DNA from: an uncultured Pseudomonadota bacterium | Lineage (GTDB): Bacteria > Pseudomonadota > Gammaproteobacteria > Methylococcales > Methylomonadaceae | Direction: 5' to 3' | DNA length: 11,150 bases | NCBI GenBank assembly: GCA_903904275.1 | Contig: CAIVBX010000090.1 | Span: forward strand, 1 to 11,150 | Shown here: piece after piece, positions 1 through 6,517 of the stretch | Layout: each line of letters starts with the position of its first letter | Position numbering within the stretch: position 1 is the first letter of the stretch | Position numbers and translations under genes: made by a program | The notes under the pieces: generated by a model | Database searches by the model: none | What the model saw: the letters and a program-made list of their open reading frames with translations, nothing else | Told to the model about the DNA's origin: nothing

Positions 1-341
1 CGCTCGAAGGTTACGACGAAAAAGTGATTTTAGTTGCAGGTGGCGAAGGCAAAGGGCAAGACATGAACGAACTTGCGCCTGTGATTCAAGCAAAAGCGAA
101 AGCGGTAATTTTAATCGGCAAAGATGCGCCGCAAATTGAAGCGGCAATAAATCAATTGTCTGAAATCGTACCAACGTATCACGCAAACGATATGCAAGAA
201 GTCGCCGCCATTTCCGCACACGTTGGAAAAAAAGGCGATACGGTTTTATTGTCCCCTGCTTGCGCGAGTTTGGATCAATACAAAAATTATCAAGATCGAG
301 GCAATCAATTTGCCGCTGCGATTGAGGCGTTACCTGCGTGA
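1..341 (+). CDS. murD: UDP-N-acetylmuramoylalanine--D-glutamate ligase, C-terminal part (5' end outside window)
   Basis: MurD adds D-glutamate to UDP-MurNAc-L-Ala in the cytoplasm, using ATP. Only about the last 112 residues are present, in the frame that begins at base 3 and ends at the TGA at 339-341. This is the C-terminal Mur-ligase domain. It shows AGGEGKGQDMNELAPV near the start, corresponding to the GGDGKSADFSPLA stretch of E. coli MurD, and then the very typical family block LLSPACASLDQYKNYQDRGNQF near the end. The GTG at 24 is an internal valine codon, not a start, because the frame stays open and MurD-like to the left edge. The stop overlaps the ftsW start by 4 bases (GTGA), which fits translational coupling. 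The active-site lysine and P-loop lie outside the window, so catalytic integrity cannot be judged. Confidence 0.96.
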   Translation, partial: LEGYDEKVILVAGGEGKGQDMNELAPVIQAKAKAVILIGKDAPQIEAAINQLSEIVPTYHANDMQEVAAISAHVGKKGDTVLLSPACASLDQYKNYQDRGNQFAAAIEALPA

Positions 342-1507
342 AACGCCGCGACAAGCCTGCTCCTTTTCGATTCAAATTGCACACCGATACGGCATTAACG
401 TGCGTGAGTTTTAGTTTGTTGCTGATTGGTTTTGTGATGGTGTCGTCGGCATCGTTGCATTTGGGCGCAAAAATGAACGACGATTTGTTTTATTATCCGA
501 CACGGCAATTTTTTCACATGGTTTTTGGTCTGATTTCTGCGACATTCGTCGCTTATCGCCCGATGCACTTTTGGAAAGAATACGGCGGCAAAGCATTTTT
601 ATTCAGTGCAGCATTGTTGATTGTCGTGTTAATTCCAGGTTTAGGCGTGAAAGTGAACGGCAGTACGCGCTGGTTAAATATCCCAGGGTTTCGAGTGCAA
701 GTTTCTGAAATTGTGAAATTTTTTACCGTTATTTTTATGGCACATTACGTCACAAAAAATCAAAAATATGTCCAAGAATCGCCCCAAGCATTGCTAAAAC
801 TGTTGGGGATTTTTGCAGTGGTAAGTTTTTTGTTATTACTTGAACCAGATTTTGGTTCAGCAGTCGTGATGTTAATGATTGTGATGGGCATCATGTTTTT
901 AGCAGGTGCGAGGCTATTTCAATTCGGTTTATTACTTTCGATTGTTGGCGTACTTGCGGCAATGTTGATTTATTTTTCGCCGTATCGTTGGCAGCGTGTC
1001 ACCAGTTTTTTAGATCCTTGGGCTGACCCGCTTAAAACTGGTTTTCAATTGGTACAAGCATTAATTTCCTTTGGTCGCGGCGAATGGTTTGGCGTTGGAC
1101 TCGGGAACGGTTTGCAAAAATTATTTTATTTACCCGAAGCACACACCGATTTTTTATTCTCCGTTATTGCAGAGGAATTAGGTTTAGTCGGTGTGGTAAC
1201 AATTATCGGATTATTCGCGGCATTTGTTTGGAAAGCCTTTGCAATCGGTGTTGCCGCAGAAAAAATCGGTGAACGTTTTTCCGCCTTTGTTGCTTACGGT
1301 TTGGGAATTTGGTTTGGCTTTCAAGCTTTTGTAAATATGGGTGTAAATATGGGCTTGTTGCCAACGAAAGGTTTGACATTGCCGCTGATGAGTTATGGCG
1401 GTGGCAGTATGATGATTATGTGTTGCGCGGTGGCGTTGCTGTTTCGTATTCATCACGAAGTAACCGAATATAACGCAAATTTACCAAAAGGATATTGGCA
1501 TGACTAA
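338..1507 (+). CDS. ftsW: Septal peptidoglycan glycosyltransferase FtsW (SEDS family)
   Basis: FtsW is the multi-pass SEDS protein that polymerises lipid II into glycan strands at the division site, together with FtsI (PBP3). At 389 residues it is slightly shorter than E. coli FtsW (414). After a basic cytoplasmic N-terminus (KRRDKPAPFRFK) there are about ten hydrophobic segments. The SEDS signature is visible: PEAHTDFLFSVIAEELGLVG at about 266-285, with D271 matching the catalytic aspartate, and NMGVNMGLLPTKGLTLPLMS followed by YGGGS at about 333-357. The start is a GTG at 338 inside the murD stop (GTGA), with GAGG at 324-327 as a possible ribosome binding site. The product begins MKRRDKPAPF. 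The end overlaps murG by 8 bases. The neighbours murD and murG are its usual dcw partners. Confidence 0.96.
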   Translation: MKRRDKPAPFRFKLHTDTALTCVSFSLLLIGFVMVSSASLHLGAKMNDDLFYYPTRQFFHMVFGLISATFVAYRPMHFWKEYGGKAFLFSAALLIVVLIPGLGVKVNGSTRWLNIPGFRVQVSEIVKFFTVIFMAHYVTKNQKYVQESPQALLKLLGIFAVVSFLLLLEPDFGSAVVMLMIVMGIMFLAGARLFQFGLLLSIVGVLAAMLIYFSPYRWQRVTSFLDPWADPLKTGFQLVQALISFGRGEWFGVGLGNGLQKLFYLPEAHTDFLFSVIAEELGLVGVVTIIGLFAAFVWKAFAIGVAAEKIGERFSAFVAYGLGIWFGFQAFVNMGVNMGLLPTKGLTLPLMSYGGGSMMIMCCAVALLFRIHHEVTEYNANLPKGYWHD

Positions 1508-2555
1508 ACGCATCGTGATTATGGCGGGCGGTACAGGCGGACATATTTTTCCTGCGCTTGCAGTCGCGCAATTTTTGCAAACGCAAGGCTGGCAAGTTTC
1601 GTGGCTTGGCACAAAAGCAGGTTTGGAAAGTCGCGTGATTCCTGAAGCTGGAATTGAAATTGACTGGTTGTCAGTTTCTGGTTTGCGTGGCAAAGGAATT
1701 TTTAGCAAAGTTTCAGCTGTTTTTAAATTAGCTAAATCGTGTGCCGAAGCGCGAAAAATCTTAAAACAACGCAAACCTGACGTGGTTTTAGGAATGGGAG
1801 GATTTGTTGCCGCACCTGGTGGTTTGATGGCGAAAATGCTCAAAATCCCGCTGATTATTCACGAGCAAAATCGCGTCGTCGGTACAACAAATCGTTTGCT
1901 CGCAAAAATTGCGACGAAAGTGTTGCAAGGCTTTCCGAATAGTTTTGCAGCAAAATTTCATGCGATTTGTACGGGGAATCCGCTTCGTGAAACATTAAAG
2001 CACATTCCTCCAGCCCCCCTTCAAAGGGGGGAAAGCTTGAGAATTTTTGTTCTTGGTGGAAGTCAAGGCGCGAAAGCGTTAAATGAAGTCATGCCGAATG
2101 CGATTGCGTTATTAAAAAATGCAGTGCAAGTTCGTCATCAAACTGGTTCGGTGATGCAAAACGAAGTTGCTGGAACGTATAAAAAATTAAATTTAAATGC
2201 AGAAGCCAGCGCATTTATTGAAGATATGGCGGCAGCATATTTGTGGGCAGATTTGATTATTTGCCGCGCAGGTGCAATGACGGTGAGCGAAGTTGCCGCA
2301 ATGGGCATTCCCGCGATTTTCATTCCGTTACCGAGCGCAATTGATGACCATCAAACAGCAAACGCAAAATATCTTACCGAAGCAGGCGCAGCGATTTTGC
2401 TCAAACAAAGCGATTTAACAGCAAAAAATCTCGAGCAACAAATTGAAAAACTTTGTGAAAATTTATCGCAACGTCGAGAAATTGCACAATCACTCGCTTA
2501 TTTAAACGCAACCGAAACGGTTGCAAACTTTTGTATTTCAGAGGCAAAAAAATGA
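1500..2555 (+). CDS. murG: UDP-GlcNAc--lipid I N-acetylglucosaminyltransferase MurG
   Basis: MurG transfers GlcNAc to undecaprenyl-PP-MurNAc-pentapeptide (lipid I) on the inner face of the membrane, giving lipid II. The product is 351 residues, the usual length (E. coli 355). The GT-B fold motifs are all in place: G-loop GGTGGHIFPA at 10-19, HEQN at 121-124, the domain-boundary GNPLRE at 159-164, the second G-loop GGSQGA at 186-191, and the nucleotide-sugar region CRAGAMTVSE at 255-264 followed by DDHQTANA near 282-289. The ATG at 1500 has AAGGA at 1488-1492, seven bases upstream, and lies inside the ftsW end. The gene overlaps murC by ATGA. The linker between the two Rossmann domains (residues 170-178, PAPLQRGE) is encoded by a perfect G/C-rich palindrome, described separately. 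Confidence 0.97.
   Translation: MTKRIVIMAGGTGGHIFPALAVAQFLQTQGWQVSWLGTKAGLESRVIPEAGIEIDWLSVSGLRGKGIFSKVSAVFKLAKSCAEARKILKQRKPDVVLGMGGFVAAPGGLMAKMLKIPLIIHEQNRVVGTTNRLLAKIATKVLQGFPNSFAAKFHAICTGNPLRETLKHIPPAPLQRGESLRIFVLGGSQGAKALNEVMPNAIALLKNAVQVRHQTGSVMQNEVAGTYKKLNLNAEASAFIEDMAAAYLWADLIICRAGAMTVSEVAAMGIPAIFIPLPSAIDDHQTANAKYLTEAGAAILLKQSDLTAKNLEQQIEKLCENLSQRREIAQSLAYLNATETVANFCISEAKK
2014..2031. repeat. Perfect G/C palindrome inside murG, possible short interspersed repeat
   Basis: Six C then TTCAAA then six G form an 18-base stretch with 8-base complementary arms (CCCCCCTT / AAGGGGGG) around a CA centre; in RNA a 7-bp stem with a UCAA loop is more likely. Homopolymer runs of six C and six G this close together are out of character for the surrounding A/T-leaning DNA. 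It lies in the variable linker between the two MurG domains and is read in frame as part of PPAPLQRGE. From general knowledge, short palindromes of the CCCCCTTCAAAGGGGG kind occur as dispersed repeats in several bacterial genomes and give PLQRG-like peptides when translated. That this copy is such a repeat is inference from one copy. Confidence 0.5.
2540..2554 (+). promoter_or_regulatory. Ribosome binding site and start that set the murC N-terminus
   Basis: AGAGG at 2540-2544 lies seven bases before the ATG at 2552-2554, which overlaps the murG TGA. This favours the ATG over an in-frame TTG at 2531 that would add seven residues with no family counterpart. The overlap suggests that murC translation is coupled to murG. 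Confidence 0.75.
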
Positions 2556-3973
2556 ACTTTCCCGATAATCCTTTAGGCACAGTCAAACGCATTCATTTCA
2601 TCGGAATTGGCGGCACAGGTATGAGCGGCATTGCGGAAGTATTGCTGAATCTGGGCTACAGCGTGTCGGGTTCGGACATTAAAATTAGTAGCACAACCGA
2701 CAGATTGCGTGAATTAGGGATTCAAATCACCATCGGACACCAACGCGAAAATGTCACGCAAGTTGACGTGGTAGTTGTTTCGAGTGCAATCGACCGTTCA
2801 AATCCTGAAATTGATGAAGCCTATCAACAACGCATTCCCGTGATTCCACGCGCTGAAATGCTCGCTGAATTGATGCGTTTTCGATTCGGAATTGCGGTTG
2901 CTGGCACACATGGAAAAACCACAACAACTAGTTTAACTGCGAGTTTGCTTGCCGAAGGCGGTTTAGACCCCACATTTGTAATTGGCGGACGTTTGAACAG
3001 CGCAGGAACAAACGCGCAACTCGGTTCAGGAAATTATTTGGTTGCTGAAGCTGACGAGAGTGATGCGTCATTTTTGTATTTGCAGCCGATGATTGCGATT
3101 GTGACTAATATCGACCATGACCACATGGAAACGTATGAAAACAGTTATTCACGCTTGAAAGAAACGTTTGTTGAATTTTTGCATCATTTGCCTTTTTACG
3201 GGTTAGCTGTTTTGTGTCTTGATGATGAAGGCGTGCGTGAAATTTTGCCGTCACTTTCAAAACCGATGCTGACTTACGGCGTGCATGAAAAAGCAGATTT
3301 TCGCGCCACAAACATTCGCCAAGAAGGAATGCACACGCATTTTACCGTGCAACGTCGTGGTGATTACGCGCCGCTCGAAGTCACGTTAAATATGCCAGGA
3401 TTGCACAATATGTTGAACGCGCTTGCGGCAATTGCGGTGGCGACAAAATTGGGCGTTGACGATTACGCGATTCAACGCAGTTTGAATGCCTTTAAAGGTG
3501 TTGGGCGACGCTTCCAAATTCAAGGGGATTTCCCTGTTAAAAATGGTGTGGTGACATTTGTTGATGATTACGGTCATCATCCGCGTGAATTAGCGGCAAC
3601 GCTTGAAGCCTTAAAACAAGCCTACGCGCCGCGTCGGTCGGTTGTTATTTTCCAGCCGCATCGTTATACGCGAACCCGTGATTTATTTGAGGATTTCGTG
3701 CAAGTTTTGGCAGAAGTCGATGTGTTGGTTTTGATGGAAGTGTATTCAGCAGGCGAACAAGTCATTGCAGGGGCAGACGGTCGGACTTTGAGCCGCGCGA
3801 TTCGCTTGCGGGGGCGTGTTGATCCAATTTTTGTGGAACATTGGGAAGATTTACCCAAATTACTCGCGGGAATCGTTCACGAAAATGACGTGATTTTAAC
3901 AATGGGTGCTGGCAATGTGGGGCAAATTGCAACGCAGTTGCCACAATTACTTTCGCAGGAATTGGCAGGTTAA
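2552..3973 (+). CDS. murC: UDP-N-acetylmuramate--L-alanine ligase MurC
   Basis: MurC attaches L-alanine to UDP-MurNAc using ATP, the first peptide-stem step. From the ATG at 2552 it is 473 residues, close to E. coli MurC (491). The order of domains is typical. An N-terminal Rossmann domain binds the UDP sugar (IHFIGIGGTGMSGIAEVLL, about 14-32). The central ATPase domain has the P-loop GTHGKTTTT (about 118-126), EADESDASF (about 166-174) and NIDHDHM (about 186-192). The C-terminal domain contains FVDDYGHHPRE and IFQPHRYTRTRDLFEDF. The start sits on the murG stop as ATGA. Three bases separate its TAA from the GTG of the murB-ddl reading frame, so MurC and the next enzymes are almost certainly on one transcript. 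Confidence 0.97.
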   Translation: MNFPDNPLGTVKRIHFIGIGGTGMSGIAEVLLNLGYSVSGSDIKISSTTDRLRELGIQITIGHQRENVTQVDVVVVSSAIDRSNPEIDEAYQQRIPVIPRAEMLAELMRFRFGIAVAGTHGKTTTTSLTASLLAEGGLDPTFVIGGRLNSAGTNAQLGSGNYLVAEADESDASFLYLQPMIAIVTNIDHDHMETYENSYSRLKETFVEFLHHLPFYGLAVLCLDDEGVREILPSLSKPMLTYGVHEKADFRATNIRQEGMHTHFTVQRRGDYAPLEVTLNMPGLHNMLNALAAIAVATKLGVDDYAIQRSLNAFKGVGRRFQIQGDFPVKNGVVTFVDDYGHHPRELAATLEALKQAYAPRRSVVIFQPHRYTRTRDLFEDFVQVLAEVDVLVLMEVYSAGEQVIAGADGRTLSRAIRLRGRVDPIFVEHWEDLPKLLAGIVHENDVILTMGAGNVGQIATQLPQLLSQELAG

Positions 3974-3976
3974 ATC

Positions 3977-5770
3977 GTGTTAGGACAAATGCGTTACAAC
4001 GAATCGCTTGCAAGCTACACCAGTTGGCGTGTTGGTGGCATTGCCGATAAATTTTATCAACCTGCTGACAAAGCAGATTTGATTTGTGTTGTGCAAAACT
4101 TGCCTGAAAACGAACCACTTTTTTGGATGGGGCTAGGTAGTAATTTGTTGATTCGTGACGGTGGCATTCGCGGCACGGTGATTAACACGAAAAATCGTTT
4201 GAAAATCTGTGAACGTATTGATGACGAAACGATTTATGTTGAAGCAGGCGTACCGTGTGCGTTAGTGGCAAAATTTTGTGCTGAACAAGGTTTAGTGGGA
4301 GCAGAATTTTTAGCAGGAATCCCAGGTACAATGGGCGGCGCGTTAAAAATGAACGCGGGCGCATTCGGTGGTGAAACATGGGAAATCGTCCAAACGGTTG
4401 AAATGCTCAATCGTCGCGGCGAGGTTTTCACAAAATCAGCAAATGAATTTGAAGTCAGTTATCGACACGTTAATTTGAAAAATGACGAGTGGTTTTTAGC
4501 GACAACATTAAAATTAAAGCGTGGTGATACCAGCGAAAGCCAACAAAACATAAAAGCCTTGCTTGCAAAGCGCGCTAATTCACAGCCGACTAATCAACCG
4601 AGTTGCGGCTCTGTTTTCAAAAATCCCGAAAATGATTTTGCTGCACGTTTAATTGAAGTAACAGGCTTGAAAGTTTTTAAAATCGGTGGCGCACAAGTTT
4701 CCGAAAAACACGCAAATTTTATTATCAATGCAGGCGGTGCGACGGCAGATGACATTGAAAAAATGATTGCTCATGTTCAAGCGCAAGTCATGCAAAAACA
4801 CGGTATTTTGTTACAAACGGAGGTGTGCATCGTGGGTGAGAAGTTAAACAAAAAAACAGCGCGAGATTTTGGCAAAGTCGCGGTTTTAATGGGTGGCAAT
4901 GCGGCAGAACGTGAAGTTTCATTACGAAGTGGCAAAGCGGTTCATAATGCGTTAATCGAAAAAGGCGTAAATGCAATAGCCGTTGATGTCACAGGTAATT
5001 TTATTGAAGCCTTAGCCAATTTGAATATTGACCGTGTTTTCAACATCATTCATGGACGCGGCGGCGAAGATGGTGTTTTGCAAGCCATTTTAGATATTTT
5101 AAACATGCCATACACGGGCAGCGGCGTATTAGCATCAGCACTTGCAATGGATAAATTGCGAACAAAATTGTGTTGGCGTGGCGCGAATTTACCAACACCA
5201 AACTGGTTTGTGTTGAAAAACGAAAGCGACATTGATGCCTGCATCGAAGCGTTAGGTTTTCCCATTATCGTAAAACCGTCGCTTGAAGGTTCAAGTGTTG
5301 GCATGAGCAAAGCAAAAAATCGCGCCGAATTAGTGGATGCGTTAAATGTCGCACTCGAATGCAATTGCGAAGTGTATGCTGAAAGTTGGGTAACGGGCGA
5401 TGAATATACGGTAGGGGTTTTACAAGGTGAAGCCTTGCCTGTAATTCGTTTAGAAACACCGCGTGAGTTTTACGATTACGAAGCGAAATATAATTCAACG
5501 ACCACGCAATATCATTGCCCTTGTGGTTTAAAAGCCGAACAAGAAAAAGAATTGCAAGAATTAGCGTTAAAAGCGAGTGACATTATTGGTGTGGAAGGCT
5601 GGGCGCGAGTGGACGTTTTTATCGACCAAAGTGGGCAAGCGCAATTGATTGAAATCAACACCGTTCCTGGTATGACCGATCACAGTTTAGTACCGATGGC
5701 GGCAAAGCACGCAGGCATTGATTTTAATGAACTTGTGTGGCGAATTCTTGAAACGAGTTTTCGGAAATAA
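3977..5770 (+). CDS. murB-ddlB: Fused UDP-N-acetylenolpyruvoylglucosamine reductase (MurB) and D-alanine--D-alanine ligase (Ddl)
   Basis: One 597-residue reading frame carries two enzymes. Residues 1 to about 288 are MurB, the FAD enzyme that reduces UDP-GlcNAc-enolpyruvate to UDP-MurNAc with NADPH. It shows YTSWRVGG (14-21), GLGSNLLIRDGG (52-63), FLAGIPGTMGGALKMNAGAF (111-130), SYR (161-163), CGSVFKNP (210-217, proton-donor serine S212) and the C-terminal TEV with E282, so the catalytic Arg, Ser and Glu are all present. Residues from about 298 to 597 are an ATP-grasp Ddl: AEREVSL (310-316), HGRGGEDG (359-366), YTGSGVLASALAMDKLRTK (379-397), EGSSVGM (437-443), KY at 504-505, GWARVDVF (541-548), EINTVPGMTDHSLVPMAA (559-576). 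The KY pair fits D-Ala rather than D-lactate specificity. The linker is only about ten residues. The GTG at 3977 has AGG at 3967-3969; an ATG at 3989 has an AGGA too close to it. A second start within the frame could yield free Ddl. Confidence 0.93.
   Translation: MLGQMRYNESLASYTSWRVGGIADKFYQPADKADLICVVQNLPENEPLFWMGLGSNLLIRDGGIRGTVINTKNRLKICERIDDETIYVEAGVPCALVAKFCAEQGLVGAEFLAGIPGTMGGALKMNAGAFGGETWEIVQTVEMLNRRGEVFTKSANEFEVSYRHVNLKNDEWFLATTLKLKRGDTSESQQNIKALLAKRANSQPTNQPSCGSVFKNPENDFAARLIEVTGLKVFKIGGAQVSEKHANFIINAGGATADDIEKMIAHVQAQVMQKHGILLQTEVCIVGEKLNKKTARDFGKVAVLMGGNAAEREVSLRSGKAVHNALIEKGVNAIAVDVTGNFIEALANLNIDRVFNIIHGRGGEDGVLQAILDILNMPYTGSGVLASALAMDKLRTKLCWRGANLPTPNWFVLKNESDIDACIEALGFPIIVKPSLEGSSVGMSKAKNRAELVDALNVALECNCEVYAESWVTGDEYTVGVLQGEALPVIRLETPREFYDYEAKYNSTTTQYHCPCGLKAEQEKELQELALKASDIIGVEGWARVDVFIDQSGQAQLIEINTVPGMTDHSLVPMAAKHAGIDFNELVWRILETSFRK
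4819..4834 (+). promoter_or_regulatory. Internal Shine-Dalgarno and GTG, candidate start for free Ddl within the murB-ddl fusion
   Basis: GGAGG at 4819-4823 is followed after eight bases by GTG at 4832-4834, in the same frame as the fusion (codon 286). Starting here would give MGEKLNKK...DFGKVAVLMGG, a 312-residue Ddl of normal length (E. coli DdlB 306). The motif overlaps codons for the conserved MurB tail TEVCIVGE, so part of it could arise by coding constraint alone. Its strength and spacing equal the best ribosome binding sites in the window. No alternative ATG, GTG or TTG exists between here and the first Ddl strand. Confidence 0.55.
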
Positions 5771-5773
5771 CCC

Positions 5774-6478
5774 GTGCGATTGCTAAAAATTATCGTCATT
5801 ATGGCGTTATTTACGAGCTTAGTTTATGCTGTGAAGCAAATCGTTCCCATTAAACATGTGAAAATTGATGGCACATTTCAGCATATAAGCAAAGACGAAC
5901 TTCAAGCTGTGCTTGAACCATTCGTCAATGTTGGTTTTTTCGATGCAGATGTACAAGCCATTCATGATGTTTTAGCACAAATGATTTGGGTTGAGAATAC
6001 AACTGTGAATCGCGTTTGGTCTGATACGTTGAAAATCAAAATTCTCGAAAAACGCCCAATTGTTCGATGGGGGGATGATTCACTTTTGAGTAGTCGTGGC
6101 GAAATTATTACTCCCGCAAACATTGAACAGTTTGAAAACTTACCCATTTTACGCGGTATTGAAGGACAAGAACTTAAATCACTTGAAATCATGAAAGGTG
6201 TAAATACCGCTCTTTCCGATCAAGAAATGAGTATAGCTGAATTCAGTATTAACAATCGTTGGGCGTGGAAAATTAAACTGACAACAGGTTTAGAAATTTT
6301 GCTCGGTCGTGACGAGCAATTAAAAAAGTTACAACGTTTTATGAAAACCTTGGAAATTTTAGGACATGAACAAATCAACGCAATGGAAATTGTTGATTTA
6401 CGTTATCCTAACGGTTATGCCGTATCCTGGAAGTCAAACATAAAACCAATAGATTGGAAAAAATTACCTGCTGCATAA
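5774..6478 (+). CDS. ftsQ: Cell division protein FtsQ
   Basis: FtsQ is a bitopic inner-membrane protein that bridges early and late division proteins through FtsB and FtsL. The 234-residue product has one signal-anchor segment at about 4-22 (LKIIVIMALFTSLVYAV). A periplasmic POTRA domain follows at about 24-93 (IKHVKIDGTFQHISKDELQ to TLKIKILEKRPIVRW). Then comes the FtsQ beta domain, ending in the characteristic DLRYPNGYAVSWK at about 208-220. It is shorter than E. coli FtsQ (276) mainly at the N-terminus, where only about five residues precede the membrane segment. It cannot be longer: the ddl TAA at 5768-5770 lies in this same frame, two codons upstream. The start is a GTG with only a weak GGAAA before it, so translation probably relies on ribosomes finishing ddl. 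FtsQ sequences diverge quickly, so the assignment rests on POTRA features and position. Confidence 0.92.
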   Translation: MRLLKIIVIMALFTSLVYAVKQIVPIKHVKIDGTFQHISKDELQAVLEPFVNVGFFDADVQAIHDVLAQMIWVENTTVNRVWSDTLKIKILEKRPIVRWGDDSLLSSRGEIITPANIEQFENLPILRGIEGQELKSLEIMKGVNTALSDQEMSIAEFSINNRWAWKIKLTTGLEILLGRDEQLKKLQRFMKTLEILGHEQINAMEIVDLRYPNGYAVSWKSNIKPIDWKKLPAA

Positions 6479-6506
6479 GCTGCAAACAGACACAATAGGC
6501 TGCAAA
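6470..6506 (+). repeat. Three GCTGCA copies at the ftsQ-ftsA junction
   Basis: GCTGCA occurs at 6470-6475 (last codons of ftsQ), 6479-6484 and 6499-6504. The latter two extend to the 8-base direct repeat GCTGCAAA, offset by 20 bases. They fill most of the 39-base gap before ftsA. No known binding site is recognised; short copies may be chance. Confidence 0.35.
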
Positions 6507-6517
6507 AGAGTAAAAAA

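Noticed and set aside
1481..1843. Minus-strand open frame of 120 codons over the murG 5' end, and similar ones at 3762-4118 and 5050-5364
   Set aside because: Each is antisense to a confident gene, without ribosome binding site or motif support.
2531..2551. In-frame TTG that would extend MurC by seven residues
   Set aside because: It has no ribosome binding site, lies inside murG and adds residues (YFRGKK) with no MurC counterpart; the ATG at 2552 has AGAGG at good spacing.
4850..4856. Run of seven A at the MurB-Ddl junction as a sequencing frameshift or programmed slippage site that would separate the genes
   Set aside because: MurB and Ddl are in the same frame on both sides of the run. 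Adding or removing a base would leave Ddl without a start codon after the run, so an indel does not restore two normal genes. The frame also does not fit the usual X XXY YYZ slippery heptamer.
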